This document shows, piece by piece, positions 33,526 to 42,221 of a stretch of 64,000 nucleotides of DNA. Each line of letters opens with the position of its first letter. Within the stretch, counting starts at the first letter, position 1. The position numbers and the translations under genes were made by a program. Source of the stretch: Dyella_D sp052115385 (GTDB taxonomy: Bacteria; Pseudomonadota; Gammaproteobacteria; Xanthomonadales; Rhodanobacteraceae); NCBI RefSeq assembly GCF_052115385.1, contig NZ_JBFRGP010000001.1, positions 62,001 to 126,000 on the forward strand, given 5' to 3'. The notes below the pieces were generated by a model, which saw only the letters and a program-made list of their open reading frames with translations, did no database searches and had not been told where the DNA came from.

Positions 33526-34866
33526 ATGAGCCCCGGCAGCACTGTGATTGACCTTCTTATCGAAGCGCGCTGGGTAGTCCCGGTCGAGCCGCACGCCGTG
33601 GTGCTGGAAAACCATGCGGTGGCGGTGGACCAGGGTGTCATCGTCGGGCTGCTGCCGATCGCTGAGGCGCGCGCCGCCTATGCGCCGCGCGAGCGCATCG
33701 AGCTGGGCGAGCACGCGCTGATCCCCGGCCTGGTCAACACGCATACGCACAACCCGATGACCCTGCTGCGCGGCCTGGCCGACGACCTGCCGCTGATGGT
33801 GTGGCTGCAGCAGCACATCTGGCCGGTGGAAGGGCAGGTGATCGGGCCGGAGTTCGTGCGCGACGGCGTCGAGCTGGCGGTGGCCGAGATGCTGCGCGGC
33901 GGCACCACCTGCGCCAATGAAAACTATTTCTTCCCCGACGTGATCGGCGCCACTTATCGCCGCCTCGGCTTCCGCGCCACGGTCGGCCTGCCGGTGATCG
34001 AATTCCCCACCGCCTGGGCCAAGAGCCAGGACGAATACTTCGAGCGCGCCGGCGAAGTGCACGACAGCTTCCGCGGCGATGCGCTGATCAGCACCGCGTT
34101 CGCGCCGCATGCGCCGTATACGGTGTCGGACCAGAGCTTCGAGCGCATCCGCGTGCTCGCCGACCAGCTCGATATCCCGGTGCACCTGCATACGCACGAG
34201 ACCGCGCAGGAAGTGGAAGACGAGAAGCAGAAGAGCGGCCTGCGCCCGTTCCAGCGCCTGCAGCAGCTGGGCCTGGTCAACGACCGCCTGATCGCCGTGC
34301 ACATGACCCAGCTGACCGACGGCGAGATCGCCGCCTGCGCCGAAGCCGGCGTGTCGGTGGTGCATTGCCCGGAGTCCAACCTCAAGCTCGCCTCCGGCTT
34401 CTGCCCGGCGGAAAAGCTGCGCCGGGCCGGGGTCAACGTGGCCATCGGCACTGACGGCTGCGCCTCGAACAACGACCTGGACATGTTCGGCGAGATGCGC
34501 ACGGCCGCCATGCTGGCCAAGGCGGTGTCCCATGACGCCGCCGCGTTCGACGCGGCCTATGCGCTGCGTGCGGCCACCCTCAACGGCGCCAAGGCGATGG
34601 GGCTGGAAGGGAAGATCGGTTCGATCGAGCGCGGCAAGCAGGCCGACCTGGCCGCCGTGCGGCTGTCGGACCTGGAGACCCAGCCGCTGTTCCACGTCGC
34701 CTCGCAGCTGGTCTACGCCACCGGCCGCCACCAGGTGACCGACGTCTGGATCGCCGGCCGGCGCAAGCTGGCCGACCGCATCCTGGTCGACATGGACGTG
34801 GACGGCATCCGCGCACGCACGCATGCCTGGCGCGACCGCATCGCCGCCATCGACGCCAAGGCCTGA
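33526..34866 (+). CDS. mtaD: 5-methylthioadenosine/S-adenosylhomocysteine deaminase (TRZ/ATZ family)
   Basis: A 446-residue amidohydrolase. The metal site reads LVNTHTHNPMTLLRG, HLHTHETAQE, HMTQ and ATGTDGCASNNDLDM-like (here IGTDGCASNNDLDM). These match the MtaD/SAH deaminase branch of the guanine-deaminase-like TRZ/ATZ hydrolases. It deaminates methylthioadenosine or S-adenosylhomocysteine to the inosine analogues. In Pseudomonas the order mtaD-ubiG-mupP is conserved, and the same order with one small insert is seen here. UbiG produces S-adenosylhomocysteine, giving a functional link. Confidence 0.9.
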   Translation: MSPGSTVIDLLIEARWVVPVEPHAVVLENHAVAVDQGVIVGLLPIAEARAAYAPRERIELGEHALIPGLVNTHTHNPMTLLRGLADDLPLMVWLQQHIWPVEGQVIGPEFVRDGVELAVAEMLRGGTTCANENYFFPDVIGATYRRLGFRATVGLPVIEFPTAWAKSQDEYFERAGEVHDSFRGDALISTAFAPHAPYTVSDQSFERIRVLADQLDIPVHLHTHETAQEVEDEKQKSGLRPFQRLQQLGLVNDRLIAVHMTQLTDGEIAACAEAGVSVVHCPESNLKLASGFCPAEKLRRAGVNVAIGTDGCASNNDLDMFGEMRTAAMLAKAVSHDAAAFDAAYALRAATLNGAKAMGLEGKIGSIERGKQADLAAVRLSDLETQPLFHVASQLVYATGRHQVTDVWIAGRRKLADRILVDMDVDGIRARTHAWRDRIAAIDAKA

Positions 34867-34870
34867 GCCG

Positions 34871-35125
34871 ATGCAGCGCTATCTGGTCATGCTGATGCGC
34901 AACGCCGGGTTCGACCCGGCGGCCGTGCAGCCGCACCGCGATTTCCTGGAAGGCCTGCGCGCCGGCGGCCGGCTGGAACTGGCCGGCGGTTTCGCCGACG
35001 GCAACGGCGGCGCCTACCTGCTGTTTGCCGAGGACCTGGCGCAGGCCATGGCCTCCATCCATGCCGATCCGGCCTATGTCAGCGGTGGGTGGGATTTCAC
35101 CGTCCACGAGTGGCACGCGCGTTAA
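34871..35125 (+). CDS. YciI-family protein
   Basis: An 84-residue dimeric alpha-beta barrel protein: MQRYLVMLMRNAGFD, LRAGGRLELAGGFADGNGGAYLLFAED and DPAYVSGGWDFTVHEW, the YciI-like pattern with a conserved Asp/His pair uncertain. It starts four bases after mtaD and precedes ubiG by 41 bases, so it is within the operon. The function of such YciI-like proteins is mostly unknown. Confidence 0.75.
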   Translation: MQRYLVMLMRNAGFDPAAVQPHRDFLEGLRAGGRLELAGGFADGNGGAYLLFAEDLAQAMASIHADPAYVSGGWDFTVHEWHAR

Positions 35126-35166
35126 GCTACGGCCTCCCCAAAGCAAGACCCCCCAGAGGTACCCCC

Positions 35167-35877
35167 ATGCAAGCCTCGTCGCCCAACGTCAGCCCCGACG
35201 AAATCGCCCGCTTCGGCAAGCTGGCCGCCCGCTGGTGGGATCCGGACGGCGAATCGCGTCCCTTGCATGATCTGAATCCGGTGCGGCTGGGTTACGTGGC
35301 CTCGCGGATCGACCTGCGCGGCGCCCGCGTCGCCGACGTCGGTTGCGGCGGCGGCTTGCTGAGCGAGGCGCTGGCGCGTTCCGGCGCCGAGGTCACCGGC
35401 ATCGACCTGGGCGAGAAAGTCATCGAAGTGGCCAAGCTGCATCTGCACGAGTCCAACCTGCAGGTGGATTACCGCGTGCAGTCCTCGGCCGCGCTGGCCG
35501 CCGCCGAGCCGGCGTCGTTCGACGCGGTGTGCTGCATGGAGCTGATCGAGCACGTGCCGGACCCGGCCGCGCTGGTCGCCGACCTCGCCAACCTGGTGCG
35601 TCCGGGTGGCCTGGTCTTCATATCCACCATCAACCGCACGCCCGCCGCGTTCGGCGCGGCCATCCTCGGCGCCGAATACCTGCTGCGCATGCTGCCGCGC
35701 GGCACGCATCACTACGGCAAGTTCCTCAAGCCGTCCGAGCTGGGGCGCCTGCTGCGCCACACCGGGCTGGAACTGGAGGACGTCACCGGCCTCGGCTACA
35801 ACCCGGTGAACCGCAAGGCCTGGCTGGGCCGCATCACGTCCGTCAACTACGTGCTGTGCGCACGCAAACCTGCCTGA
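35167..35877 (+). CDS. ubiG: Ubiquinone biosynthesis O-methyltransferase UbiG
   Basis: A 236-residue class I methyltransferase. FGKLAARWWDPDGESRPLHDLNPVRL is the UbiG N-terminal signature; VADVGCGGGLLSEALA is the SAM motif; STINRTPAAFGAAILGAEYLLRMLPRGTH includes the membrane-contact insert. It performs both O-methylations in ubiquinone synthesis. ATG 35167 gives the usual N-terminus. It lies between the YciI-like and mupP genes. Confidence 0.96.
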   Translation: MQASSPNVSPDEIARFGKLAARWWDPDGESRPLHDLNPVRLGYVASRIDLRGARVADVGCGGGLLSEALARSGAEVTGIDLGEKVIEVAKLHLHESNLQVDYRVQSSAALAAAEPASFDAVCCMELIEHVPDPAALVADLANLVRPGGLVFISTINRTPAAFGAAILGAEYLLRMLPRGTHHYGKFLKPSELGRLLRHTGLELEDVTGLGYNPVNRKAWLGRITSVNYVLCARKPA

Positions 35878-35890
35878 AGCCCCGCTCCCG

Positions 35891-36571
35891 ATGAAGCCAC
35901 TCCCTCACGATCTGCAAGGCGTGCTGTTCGATCTGGACGGCACCCTGCTCGACAGCGCCCCCGACCTGTACGACGCCCTGGTGGCGCTGTGCGCCGAACA
36001 AGGCGCGCCCACGCCGGCCTTCGAGCCGGTGCGCGAGGTGGTGTCGCGCGGCTCGCGCGCCATCATCGCCTGCGGCTTTGCCGACCGCGACGAAGCGGCC
36101 CGGCTGGCCCTGGTGCCGCGCTACCTGGAGCTTTACCAGGACGTCATGTCACGCCAGACGCGCGCTTTCGACGGCGTGGAACAACTGCTCGCACTGATCG
36201 AGGCGCAAGGCCTGCGCTGGGGCATCGTCACCAACAAGCCGGGTTTCCTTACCGACGAGATCGTGCGGCAGATCGGCTGGGCCGAGCGCGCCTGCGCGGT
36301 GGTGTCGGGCGACACGCTGCCGGTGAAGAAGCCGGACCCGGCGCCAGTGCTGCTGGCCTGCGAACGCGCGGGCCTGGACCCGGCGCGCTGCCTGTTCGTC
36401 GGCGACGACCGCCGCGACGTGCTGGCCGGTGCCGCCGCCGGTTCGTACACGGTAGCCGCGGCCTGGGGTTATCTGGATGGCGGCGATCCGCATGCGTGGA
36501 ACGCCGACCTGGTGCTGGATGCGCCGGCGGAGCTCACCGCGCTGCTCCAGCGCGGCACCGTCGCGGCATGA
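35891..36571 (+). CDS. mupP: HAD phosphatase, probable MupP (MurNAc-6-phosphate phosphatase)
   Basis: A 226-residue HAD hydrolase with the nucleophile pair Asp14/Asp16 in VLFDLDGTLLDSAPD, TNKP (motif II), KKPDPAPVLLACE (motif III) and FVGDDRRDVLAG (motif IV). It resembles both Gph and MupP. The position immediately after ubiG, the SRGSRAIIACGF cap and the AWGYLD ending fit MupP of Pseudomonas, which dephosphorylates MurNAc-6-P in the anhydro-MurNAc recycling route. Phosphoglycolate phosphatase is the alternative. The stop overlaps the next start (ATGA). Confidence 0.8.
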   Translation: MKPLPHDLQGVLFDLDGTLLDSAPDLYDALVALCAEQGAPTPAFEPVREVVSRGSRAIIACGFADRDEAARLALVPRYLELYQDVMSRQTRAFDGVEQLLALIEAQGLRWGIVTNKPGFLTDEIVRQIGWAERACAVVSGDTLPVKKPDPAPVLLACERAGLDPARCLFVGDDRRDVLAGAAAGSYTVAAAWGYLDGGDPHAWNADLVLDAPAELTALLQRGTVAA

Positions 36572-37419
36572 TCCCCGCCGAGCCCAGCGGCCCGCTGCAA
36601 AGCTACGTCGACAAGTGGCTGGCGGTGCAGCCGCGGCAGCGTATCGCGCTGGCCTTCGTCGACGGCGCGCGCTATCCGGGGCATATCGCGCTGGCCGCGC
36701 TGGAACAGGAATTGTTGTCCGCCGCCTACGGCATCCGCGAGCCGCAGGTGGCCGCGGTCAAGCTCAACTGGTGGGCCGAGGAGTTGTCCGGCGCCGCCGC
36801 CAGCGGCGGGCGCCATCCGCTGACCCAGGTGCTGTTCGACGACGAACGCGCGCGCCGCATCCCCGCCGAGCGCTGGCTGGCGCCGGTGCTGGCCGGCATG
36901 GCGCAGCTGGAAGAGGGCACCGCCGCCGACTTCGACGCGCAGCTCGCCGCCAGCGGCCAGCTGCACGGTGCGCTCGCCGCGCTGGAAACCGCCTGGTGGT
37001 ACGGCGACGCCGCGTCCGGCGACAAGGCGGCACGGGTCGCCACGCTGTCGCATCTGCTGTTCGCCCTGCTGCGGGTGGAAGAGGACGCCGACCGCGACCG
37101 CCTGCCGCTGCCGATGGCGCGCATGGCGCGCTTCGGGCTCGCCCGTACCGACCTGCGCAAGGACAACCCGGCGCGCGAACAGGCGATCCGCGCCCAGCTC
37201 GGCGATCTTGCCGCCGCCTGGCGCGACGCCGAGCGCATGCCGGGGCCGCTCAGCGTGTTCCGTGCGCTGGAATCGGACACAGGCCGCGCGCTCGCCCGCC
37301 GTGCCGGCAAGGCCGAGGACCCGCTGGCCGCGCTGCGCGCCGGCCTCTCGCGCAGCGGCTTCGGCACCGCCTGGCAGGCCTGGCGCGCCGCGCGCCAGTG
37401 GCAGCGGCTGGCCGCCTGA
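36568..37419 (+). CDS. Squalene/phytoene synthase-superfamily protein (NDUFAF6-like)
   Basis: A 283-residue helical protein. RIALAFVDGARYPGHIALAALEQELLSAAYGIREPQVAAVKLNWWAEEL is reminiscent of the trans-isoprenyl-synthase fold of the NDUFAF6/HpnC-D type. The Asp-rich metal motifs of active squalene synthases are not apparent: the first site reads NWWAEEL. A catalytic role is therefore doubtful. It is coupled to mupP by a four-base overlap and ends the mtaD operon. Function unknown; the mitochondrial homologue is a complex I assembly factor. Confidence 0.6.
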   Translation: MIPAEPSGPLQSYVDKWLAVQPRQRIALAFVDGARYPGHIALAALEQELLSAAYGIREPQVAAVKLNWWAEELSGAAASGGRHPLTQVLFDDERARRIPAERWLAPVLAGMAQLEEGTAADFDAQLAASGQLHGALAALETAWWYGDAASGDKAARVATLSHLLFALLRVEEDADRDRLPLPMARMARFGLARTDLRKDNPAREQAIRAQLGDLAAAWRDAERMPGPLSVFRALESDTGRALARRAGKAEDPLAALRAGLSRSGFGTAWQAWRAARQWQRLAA

Positions 37420-37520
37420 AGCCGCGTTTGCGCGGCGCGACTATTGCGGCAGGCGCGCGCTGTCCCAAGATACAAAGGTCCGGGCGCGCTGACCCGATAC
37501 CCGTCTGAAGGGTTTTTCCC

Positions 37521-38474
37521 ATGTACACCCAGGAACAAACCGCACGCCTGCTTCCCGATGTCGCCCATCACGCCCAGCCGCACCTGGCTGGCGCGCTGGA
37601 CTGGGTCGGCATGGACGGCATCGAGGTGCCGGTGCGTTTCGATGCCGGCGACGGCGAGCTGCAGCGGGCCAGCGCGCGGGTCGGCGCCTTCGTCAACCTG
37701 CATCGGCCGGACCAGCGCGGCATCCATATGTCGCGGCTGTATCTGCTGGTGGAGCATGCGCTGAGCACACAGCCGCTGACGGCCGGCTCGCTGCGCGACC
37801 TGCTGCGTGCCTTCCTGGAATCGCACAAGGATCTTTCCGACCGCGCCTGCCTCAGCATCCGCTTCGAGCAACTGGTGCGCCGCCCGGCGCTGCGCAGCGG
37901 CAACAGCGGCTGGCGCGCCTATCCGGTGTGCATCGAAGCGAGCATGGTCGGCGAGGACTTCCTGCTGGAGTACGGCACCGAGGTGGTGTACTCGTCCACC
38001 TGTCCGGCCTCGGCCGCGCTGTCGCGGCAGCTGATCCAGGACCAGTTCGCCAGGGACTTCGACGCTGCCGCGGCGCTCGACCACGCCGCCGTGCTGGCCT
38101 GGCTCGGTTCGGAGCGCGGCATCGTCGCCACGCCGCATGCGCAGCGCAGCGTGGCGCGCCTGCGCGTGCGCATGGTCGAAAGCGGCAGGTTCGATCTGAT
38201 CCAGCTGATCGACCGCACCGAGCAGGCGCTAGGCACGCCGGTGCAGACCGCGGTGAAGCGCGAGGACGAACAGGCCTTCGCACTGGCCAACGGCGGCAAC
38301 CTGATGTTCTGCGAGGATGCGGCGCGCCGCATCCAGAAGGCGCTGGATGCCGATGCGGCCTTAAGCGATTTCCATATCCGCGTGGAGCACCAGGAAAGCC
38401 TGCATCCGCACGATGCGGTGGCCTACGCCAGCAAGGGCGTGGCCGGCGGTTTCGGCGGAGCGCCGCGCGGCTGA
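37521..38474 (+). CDS. folE2: GTP cyclohydrolase FolE2 (type IB)
   Basis: A 317-residue COG1469 enzyme: GIHMSRLYLL, the conserved cysteine in YSSTCPASAALS, and RVEHQESLHPHDAVAYA near the C-terminus. It makes dihydroneopterin triphosphate, the first step of folate and queuosine synthesis, using varied metals rather than strictly zinc. In many bacteria it backs up zinc-dependent FolE under Zur control. I see no obvious AT-rich Zur box in the 100 bases upstream, so it may be the constitutive enzyme here. The HoxX in this window also draws on folate. Confidence 0.9.
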   Translation: MYTQEQTARLLPDVAHHAQPHLAGALDWVGMDGIEVPVRFDAGDGELQRASARVGAFVNLHRPDQRGIHMSRLYLLVEHALSTQPLTAGSLRDLLRAFLESHKDLSDRACLSIRFEQLVRRPALRSGNSGWRAYPVCIEASMVGEDFLLEYGTEVVYSSTCPASAALSRQLIQDQFARDFDAAAALDHAAVLAWLGSERGIVATPHAQRSVARLRVRMVESGRFDLIQLIDRTEQALGTPVQTAVKREDEQAFALANGGNLMFCEDAARRIQKALDADAALSDFHIRVEHQESLHPHDAVAYASKGVAGGFGGAPRG

Positions 38475-38497
38475 GCGTGCTTTCGGATCGGGATGAA

Positions 38498-38523
38498 AAA
38501 ACGGCGCCCGAGGGCGCCTTTTT
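38498..38523. terminator. Bidirectional terminator between folE2 and the M23 gene
   Basis: GGCGCCC and GGGCGCC (38503-38518) form a tight hairpin with AAAAA before it and TTTTT after it. It can end transcripts from both converging genes. Confidence 0.85.
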
Positions 38524-39335
38524 CATGGCTTGGCAATGCCTGGCAGCAGCAGCGGATCCAGCCGCACGCCGAACCAGTTGAAGCCCCAGTGCACATGCGG
38601 GCCGGTGGCGCGCCCGGTCATGCCCGCCGCGCCGATCACCTCGCCCTGGCGCACGCGCTGTCCCACTTTCACGTCCAGCCGCGACAGGTGCAGGAAGTTC
38701 GAGCTGAGCCCGTAGCCGTGGTCCAGCAGCACGGTGCCGCCGGTGAGATACAGGCCGGGCTTGGCGAAGGTGACGATGCCGTCCGCCGGCGCCTGCACCG
38801 GCGTGCCCTGCGGCACCGCGATATCCATGCCCGAATGCGGCGACTTGGGTTCGCCGTTGTAGATGCGCTGGTTGCCGAAGCGCCCGCTGATGCGGCCCCG
38901 CACCGGCCAGGCGAAGCCGGCGCGGAAATCCTCGCGGTCGTCGTCGCGGTTGCGCGCGGCGACGACTTCGGCTTGTTCGCGCTGGATGCGCGCGGCGAGT
39001 TCGGGCGGCGGGTTGACCGTTTTCGGCGGCACGCCGTCGACCCGCTCGATCGGCCAGTCGCGCGGCGCCACCGCGATGCGCAGCGTTTCACGATGGCCAT
39101 TGCGGTAAGCGAGGTTCACCAGCAGCGGGCCAGCTTCGTCGCGGCCCGCACCGAACACCAGCGTGCCGTCCGCGCCCACCCGCACCGGCTTGCCGCCGAC
39201 GCTGGCCTGGGTGAGTTCGGGCAGCCGGGCGACCACCAGGCCGCCTTGCGAGATGCTGGCGGGCAGGGCGGTGCCCGCCGCATGGGCCGCGATCGCGCAC
39301 AGCAGCGCGAGCGCGGCCGTCGACCATCGCCTCAC
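38523..39335 (-). CDS. Exported M23-family metallopeptidase (LytM domain)
   Basis: A 270-residue protein with a signal peptide (STAALALLCAIAAHA). A beta N-terminal domain ends near residue 150. The LytM domain (about 165-265) has NGEPKSPHSGMDIAVPQG (His and Asp zinc ligands) and TGPHVHWGF (the HxH). It is therefore predicted to be an active peptidoglycan endopeptidase rather than a degenerate EnvC/NlpD-type activator. The start is GTG at 39335, overlapping the pyrC stop by four bases (GTGA); this start alone yields the signal peptide. It is translationally coupled to pyrC, an unusual partner. Confidence 0.88.
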   Translation of the reverse strand: MRRWSTAALALLCAIAAHAAGTALPASISQGGLVVARLPELTQASVGGKPVRVGADGTLVFGAGRDEAGPLLVNLAYRNGHRETLRIAVAPRDWPIERVDGVPPKTVNPPPELAARIQREQAEVVAARNRDDDREDFRAGFAWPVRGRISGRFGNQRIYNGEPKSPHSGMDIAVPQGTPVQAPADGIVTFAKPGLYLTGGTVLLDHGYGLSSNFLHLSRLDVKVGQRVRQGEVIGAAGMTGRATGPHVHWGFNWFGVRLDPLLLPGIAKP

Positions 39336-40669
39336 CGGGCGAAGGTCAGGCGCTGGCCGCGCACGGACGGATCGACCTGGCGGCCGTCCCATACGCGCTG
39401 GCCGTTGACGAAGGTGGCGGCGATCGAGCTGTTGAAGGTATAGCCCTCGAACGGCGACCAGCCGCACTTGGACAGCACTTCCTCGCGGCGCACGGTGTGC
39501 GGCCGGTTCGGATCGACCAGGGTCAGGTCGGCCGCATAGCCTTCGCGCAGGTAGCCGCGTTCTTTCACGTCGAACAGCGTGGCCGGTGCATGGGTCACTG
39601 CCTCGACCACGCGCTCCAGCGTCAGCTTGCCCTCGAACACCCGCTGCAGCGCCGCCTGCAGCGCGAACTGCACCAGCGGCAGGCCGGACGGCGCCTTGTC
39701 GTAGAGCTGGGCTTTTTCTTCCAGCAGGTGCGGGGCGTGGTCGGTGGCCAGCACGTCCAGGCGGCCCTCGGCCAGGGCGCGGGTGATCGCCTCGCGGTCG
39801 GCCGCGGTCTTGACCGCCGGATTGCACTTGATCAGGAAGCCGAGGCGCTCGTAGTCGCGGTCGTCGAAGTGCAGGAAGTGCACGCAGGTTTCTGCCGTGA
39901 TCCTCTTGCCCTTGATCGGGCCTGGCTGGAACAGCGCCAGCTCGTCCGCGGTGGAGATATGCAGCACGTGCAGGCGGCTGCCGTGCTTCTGCGCCAGCGA
40001 AATGGCCAGCCGGGTCGACTTGATGCAGGCCTCGCGCGAGCGGATCAGCGGGTGCTCCCAGGCCGGGATGTTGTCGCCGTACTTCTCGCGCGCCTTGGCG
40101 TGCAGCGCGTCGATCATCGGGGTGTCTTCGCAGTGCGTGATGATCGGCGTGGGCGCATAGCGGAAGATGCCGTCGAGCACCTCCGGGTTGTCCACCAGCA
40201 TGTTGCCGGTGGAGGCGCCCATGAACACCTTCACGCCCGGCGCGGCCAGCGGGTCGAGCGAGCGGATCGCTTCGAGGTTGTCGTTGCTGGCGCCCATGTA
40301 GAAGGCGTAGTTCACGGCCGACACCTCGGCGGCGCGCGCATACTTCGCTTCCAGCGTGTCGCGGTCCAGCGCGGGCGGCTTGGTGTTGGGCATTTCCATG
40401 TAGCTGGTGATGCCGCCGGCCGCGCAGGCGCTCGATTCGTGGGCGATGTCGGCCTTGTGGGTGAGGCCGGGCTCGCGGAAGTGCACCTGGTCGTCGATCA
40501 TGCCGGGCAGCAGCCACAGACCGGCGGCGTCGAGCACCTGTTCGCCGGGGCGGGCGTCGAGGTCGCCGGCGATGGTTTCGATGCGTCCGTGCTTCACGCG
40601 CAGGTCGGCGTGGAAGCGGCGGCCTTCGTTGACCAGTTCGGCGTTCTTGATCAGCCAGTCAGTGGACAT
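39332..40669 (-). CDS. pyrC: Dihydroorotase, class I
   Basis: A 445-residue amidohydrolase. Zinc ligands are visible in DDQVHFREPGLTHK, ITHCEDT, HVLHIST and VLATDHAPHLLEEK. It closes carbamoyl-aspartate to dihydroorotate in pyrimidine synthesis. The class I (longer) type is distinct from E. coli PyrC (348 residues). The start at 40669 gives MSTDWLIKNAELVNEGR. It overlaps yidD upstream by 11 bases and the M23 gene downstream by four, so the three form one unit. Confidence 0.9.
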   Translation of the reverse strand: MSTDWLIKNAELVNEGRRFHADLRVKHGRIETIAGDLDARPGEQVLDAAGLWLLPGMIDDQVHFREPGLTHKADIAHESSACAAGGITSYMEMPNTKPPALDRDTLEAKYARAAEVSAVNYAFYMGASNDNLEAIRSLDPLAAPGVKVFMGASTGNMLVDNPEVLDGIFRYAPTPIITHCEDTPMIDALHAKAREKYGDNIPAWEHPLIRSREACIKSTRLAISLAQKHGSRLHVLHISTADELALFQPGPIKGKRITAETCVHFLHFDDRDYERLGFLIKCNPAVKTAADREAITRALAEGRLDVLATDHAPHLLEEKAQLYDKAPSGLPLVQFALQAALQRVFEGKLTLERVVEAVTHAPATLFDVKERGYLREGYAADLTLVDPNRPHTVRREEVLSKCGWSPFEGYTFNSSIAATFVNGQRVWDGRQVDPSVRGQRLTFAR

Positions 40670-40919
40670 GTGGTTCCTCGTGATTGCGGCAGCGGCGGAA
40701 AGTGAATTGCTCAGGCACCGGATCCATGCCACCGTCGCACAGCGGCTGGCAGCGCAGCAGGCGCCAGCCGGCCAGCAGGGTGCCGCGCAGGGGCCCGAAG
40801 CGCGCCACGGCGATCCGTGCATAATCCGAGCAGCTCGGATGGAACCGGCAGCGCGGACCCAGCAGGGGGCTCAACAGGCGCTTGTACAGGCTGAGCAGTA
40901 GAAGTAAGAGTCGTGTCAC
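40659..40919 (-). CDS. yidD: Membrane protein insertion efficiency factor YidD
   Basis: An 86-residue protein with YKRLLSPLLGPRCRFHPSCSDYA, the YidD signature, including the CxxxPSCS region, and a short N-terminal amphipathic helix. YidD assists YidC-dependent insertion. It usually lies between rnpA and yidC near the origin; here it precedes pyrC. The two reading frames overlap by 11 bases. Confidence 0.9.
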   Translation of the reverse strand: MTRLLLLLLSLYKRLLSPLLGPRCRFHPSCSDYARIAVARFGPLRGTLLAGWRLLRCQPLCDGGMDPVPEQFTFRRCRNHEEPHVH

Positions 40920-41053
40920 GACGGTTTTACGCTGCCGAAACAGCTAGCGGTGAGGGTGGCAGAGCGGACGTGAAGTATTCCAGATGCATGGTTGCCGGGG
41001 TAGGTCACATGGGCTATAACACCCGGCCGCCAAGGCCAAAATGGTGAAGGGAA

Positions 41054-42196
41054 ATGGCGAAAACGACGCGTAGTTCGACAGCTGCCAAGACGCAGAAGGG
41101 AAAACCTGCGGCCAAGGCCAAAGAGGTCAAGCCCAGCAAGTCGAAAGTCGCCGCCAAGGCGGCCAAGGCAGTCAAGACGACGGCCAAGAAGCCCGCCTCC
41201 AAGGTCGCGCCCGCCAAGAAGGCGGCGCCGGCCAAGCAGCCCGCGGCCAAGAAAGCTCCCATAAAGACCGTGGCCGCCAAGAAGCCGGCCCCGGCCAAGA
41301 AGCCGGCTCCCAAGCCGGCCGCGAAGAAGGCACCCGTGAAACCTGCTCCCGTGAAACAAGCCGCAGCCAAGCCGGCGCCCAAGAAGGCCGCGCCGCCCGC
41401 CAAGCCGGTCGCCGCCAAGAAGGCGCCGCCGCCCAAGCCCGCCGCCAAGCAGGCGCCCGTGAAGCCGGTCGCCGCCGCACCCGCCAAGGCGCCGGTGGCG
41501 TCCAAGCCGTTGCCTAAGCCGTTGCCCAAGCCGGTACCGGAAAAGAAAGTCGCCGCGCTGGCTCCGGCCACCGCGAAGCAAACCCCGAAGCCCGTCGCCG
41601 CGCCCCCACCGGGCAAGGTGGCGAGCGCCATCGCCGTGGCGCCCCCCAAGGTGGCAACTGCTACCGCGCGCCATATCCCCTCCAAAAAACAGAAGACCCC
41701 GCAGTCCTCGATGAATAGTTCCACAGCCGTACTCGACAATGGCATCACCAAGGAAGACGGGCGCTACGCCCTGCCTTCCACGACCTCTATCGACCTGCCC
41801 AAGGGCTACAAGCCCGTGGACGACGATGAGTACATGAACCCGCGGCAGCTGGCCTTCTTCCGCAACAAGCTGCGCGAATGGCGCGAGCAGTTGGTGGAAG
41901 AGTCGCGCCAGACCATGGAGAACCTCCGCGACGAGGTGCGTGACGTCGGCGACGAAGCCGAGCGCGCCACCCGCGAAACGGAGAACTCGCTGGAGCTGCG
42001 CACCCGCGACCGCTACCGCAAGCTGATTTCCAAGATCGACAAGGCCCTGCGCCGGATCGAAGAAGGCCGCTACGGTTACTGCGAAGAGACCGACGAAGAG
42101 ATCGGCGTGGAGCGCCTGGAAGCGCGCCCCATCGCCACGCTCTCGCTGGATGCGCAGGAGCGTCGCGAACATCTGCAGAAGCAGATGGGCGACTAA
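41054..42196 (+). CDS. dksA: DksA-family RNA polymerase-binding protein with histone-H1-like N-terminal tail
   Basis: A 380-residue protein. Residues 1-215 are a low-complexity Lys/Ala/Pro region (repeats like AKKPAPAKKPAPKPA and APVKPAPVKQ) resembling AlgP or histone H1 tails. Residues 220-380 are a complete DksA: EYMNPRQLAFFRNKLREWREQL, coiled-coil tip Asp297-x-x-Asp300-x-Ala302, and the C-terminal globular part. Of the four zinc cysteines only Cys343 remains (GYCEET, then TLSLDAQ). DksA binds the RNA polymerase secondary channel and acts with ppGpp. An internal ATG (Met220, 41711) could give a normal-size DksA. RBS-like GAAGGGAA precedes 41054. Confidence 0.93.
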   Translation: MAKTTRSSTAAKTQKGKPAAKAKEVKPSKSKVAAKAAKAVKTTAKKPASKVAPAKKAAPAKQPAAKKAPIKTVAAKKPAPAKKPAPKPAAKKAPVKPAPVKQAAAKPAPKKAAPPAKPVAAKKAPPPKPAAKQAPVKPVAAAPAKAPVASKPLPKPLPKPVPEKKVAALAPATAKQTPKPVAAPPPGKVASAIAVAPPKVATATARHIPSKKQKTPQSSMNSSTAVLDNGITKEDGRYALPSTTSIDLPKGYKPVDDDEYMNPRQLAFFRNKLREWREQLVEESRQTMENLRDEVRDVGDEAERATRETENSLELRTRDRYRKLISKIDKALRRIEEGRYGYCEETDEEIGVERLEARPIATLSLDAQERREHLQKQMGD

Positions 42197-42221
42197 AGGT
42201 CGATCGTTCGCGATGGCCTGC

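Noticed and set aside
37420..37520. Zur box before folE2
   Set aside because: No AT-rich palindrome is seen in the 100 bases upstream.
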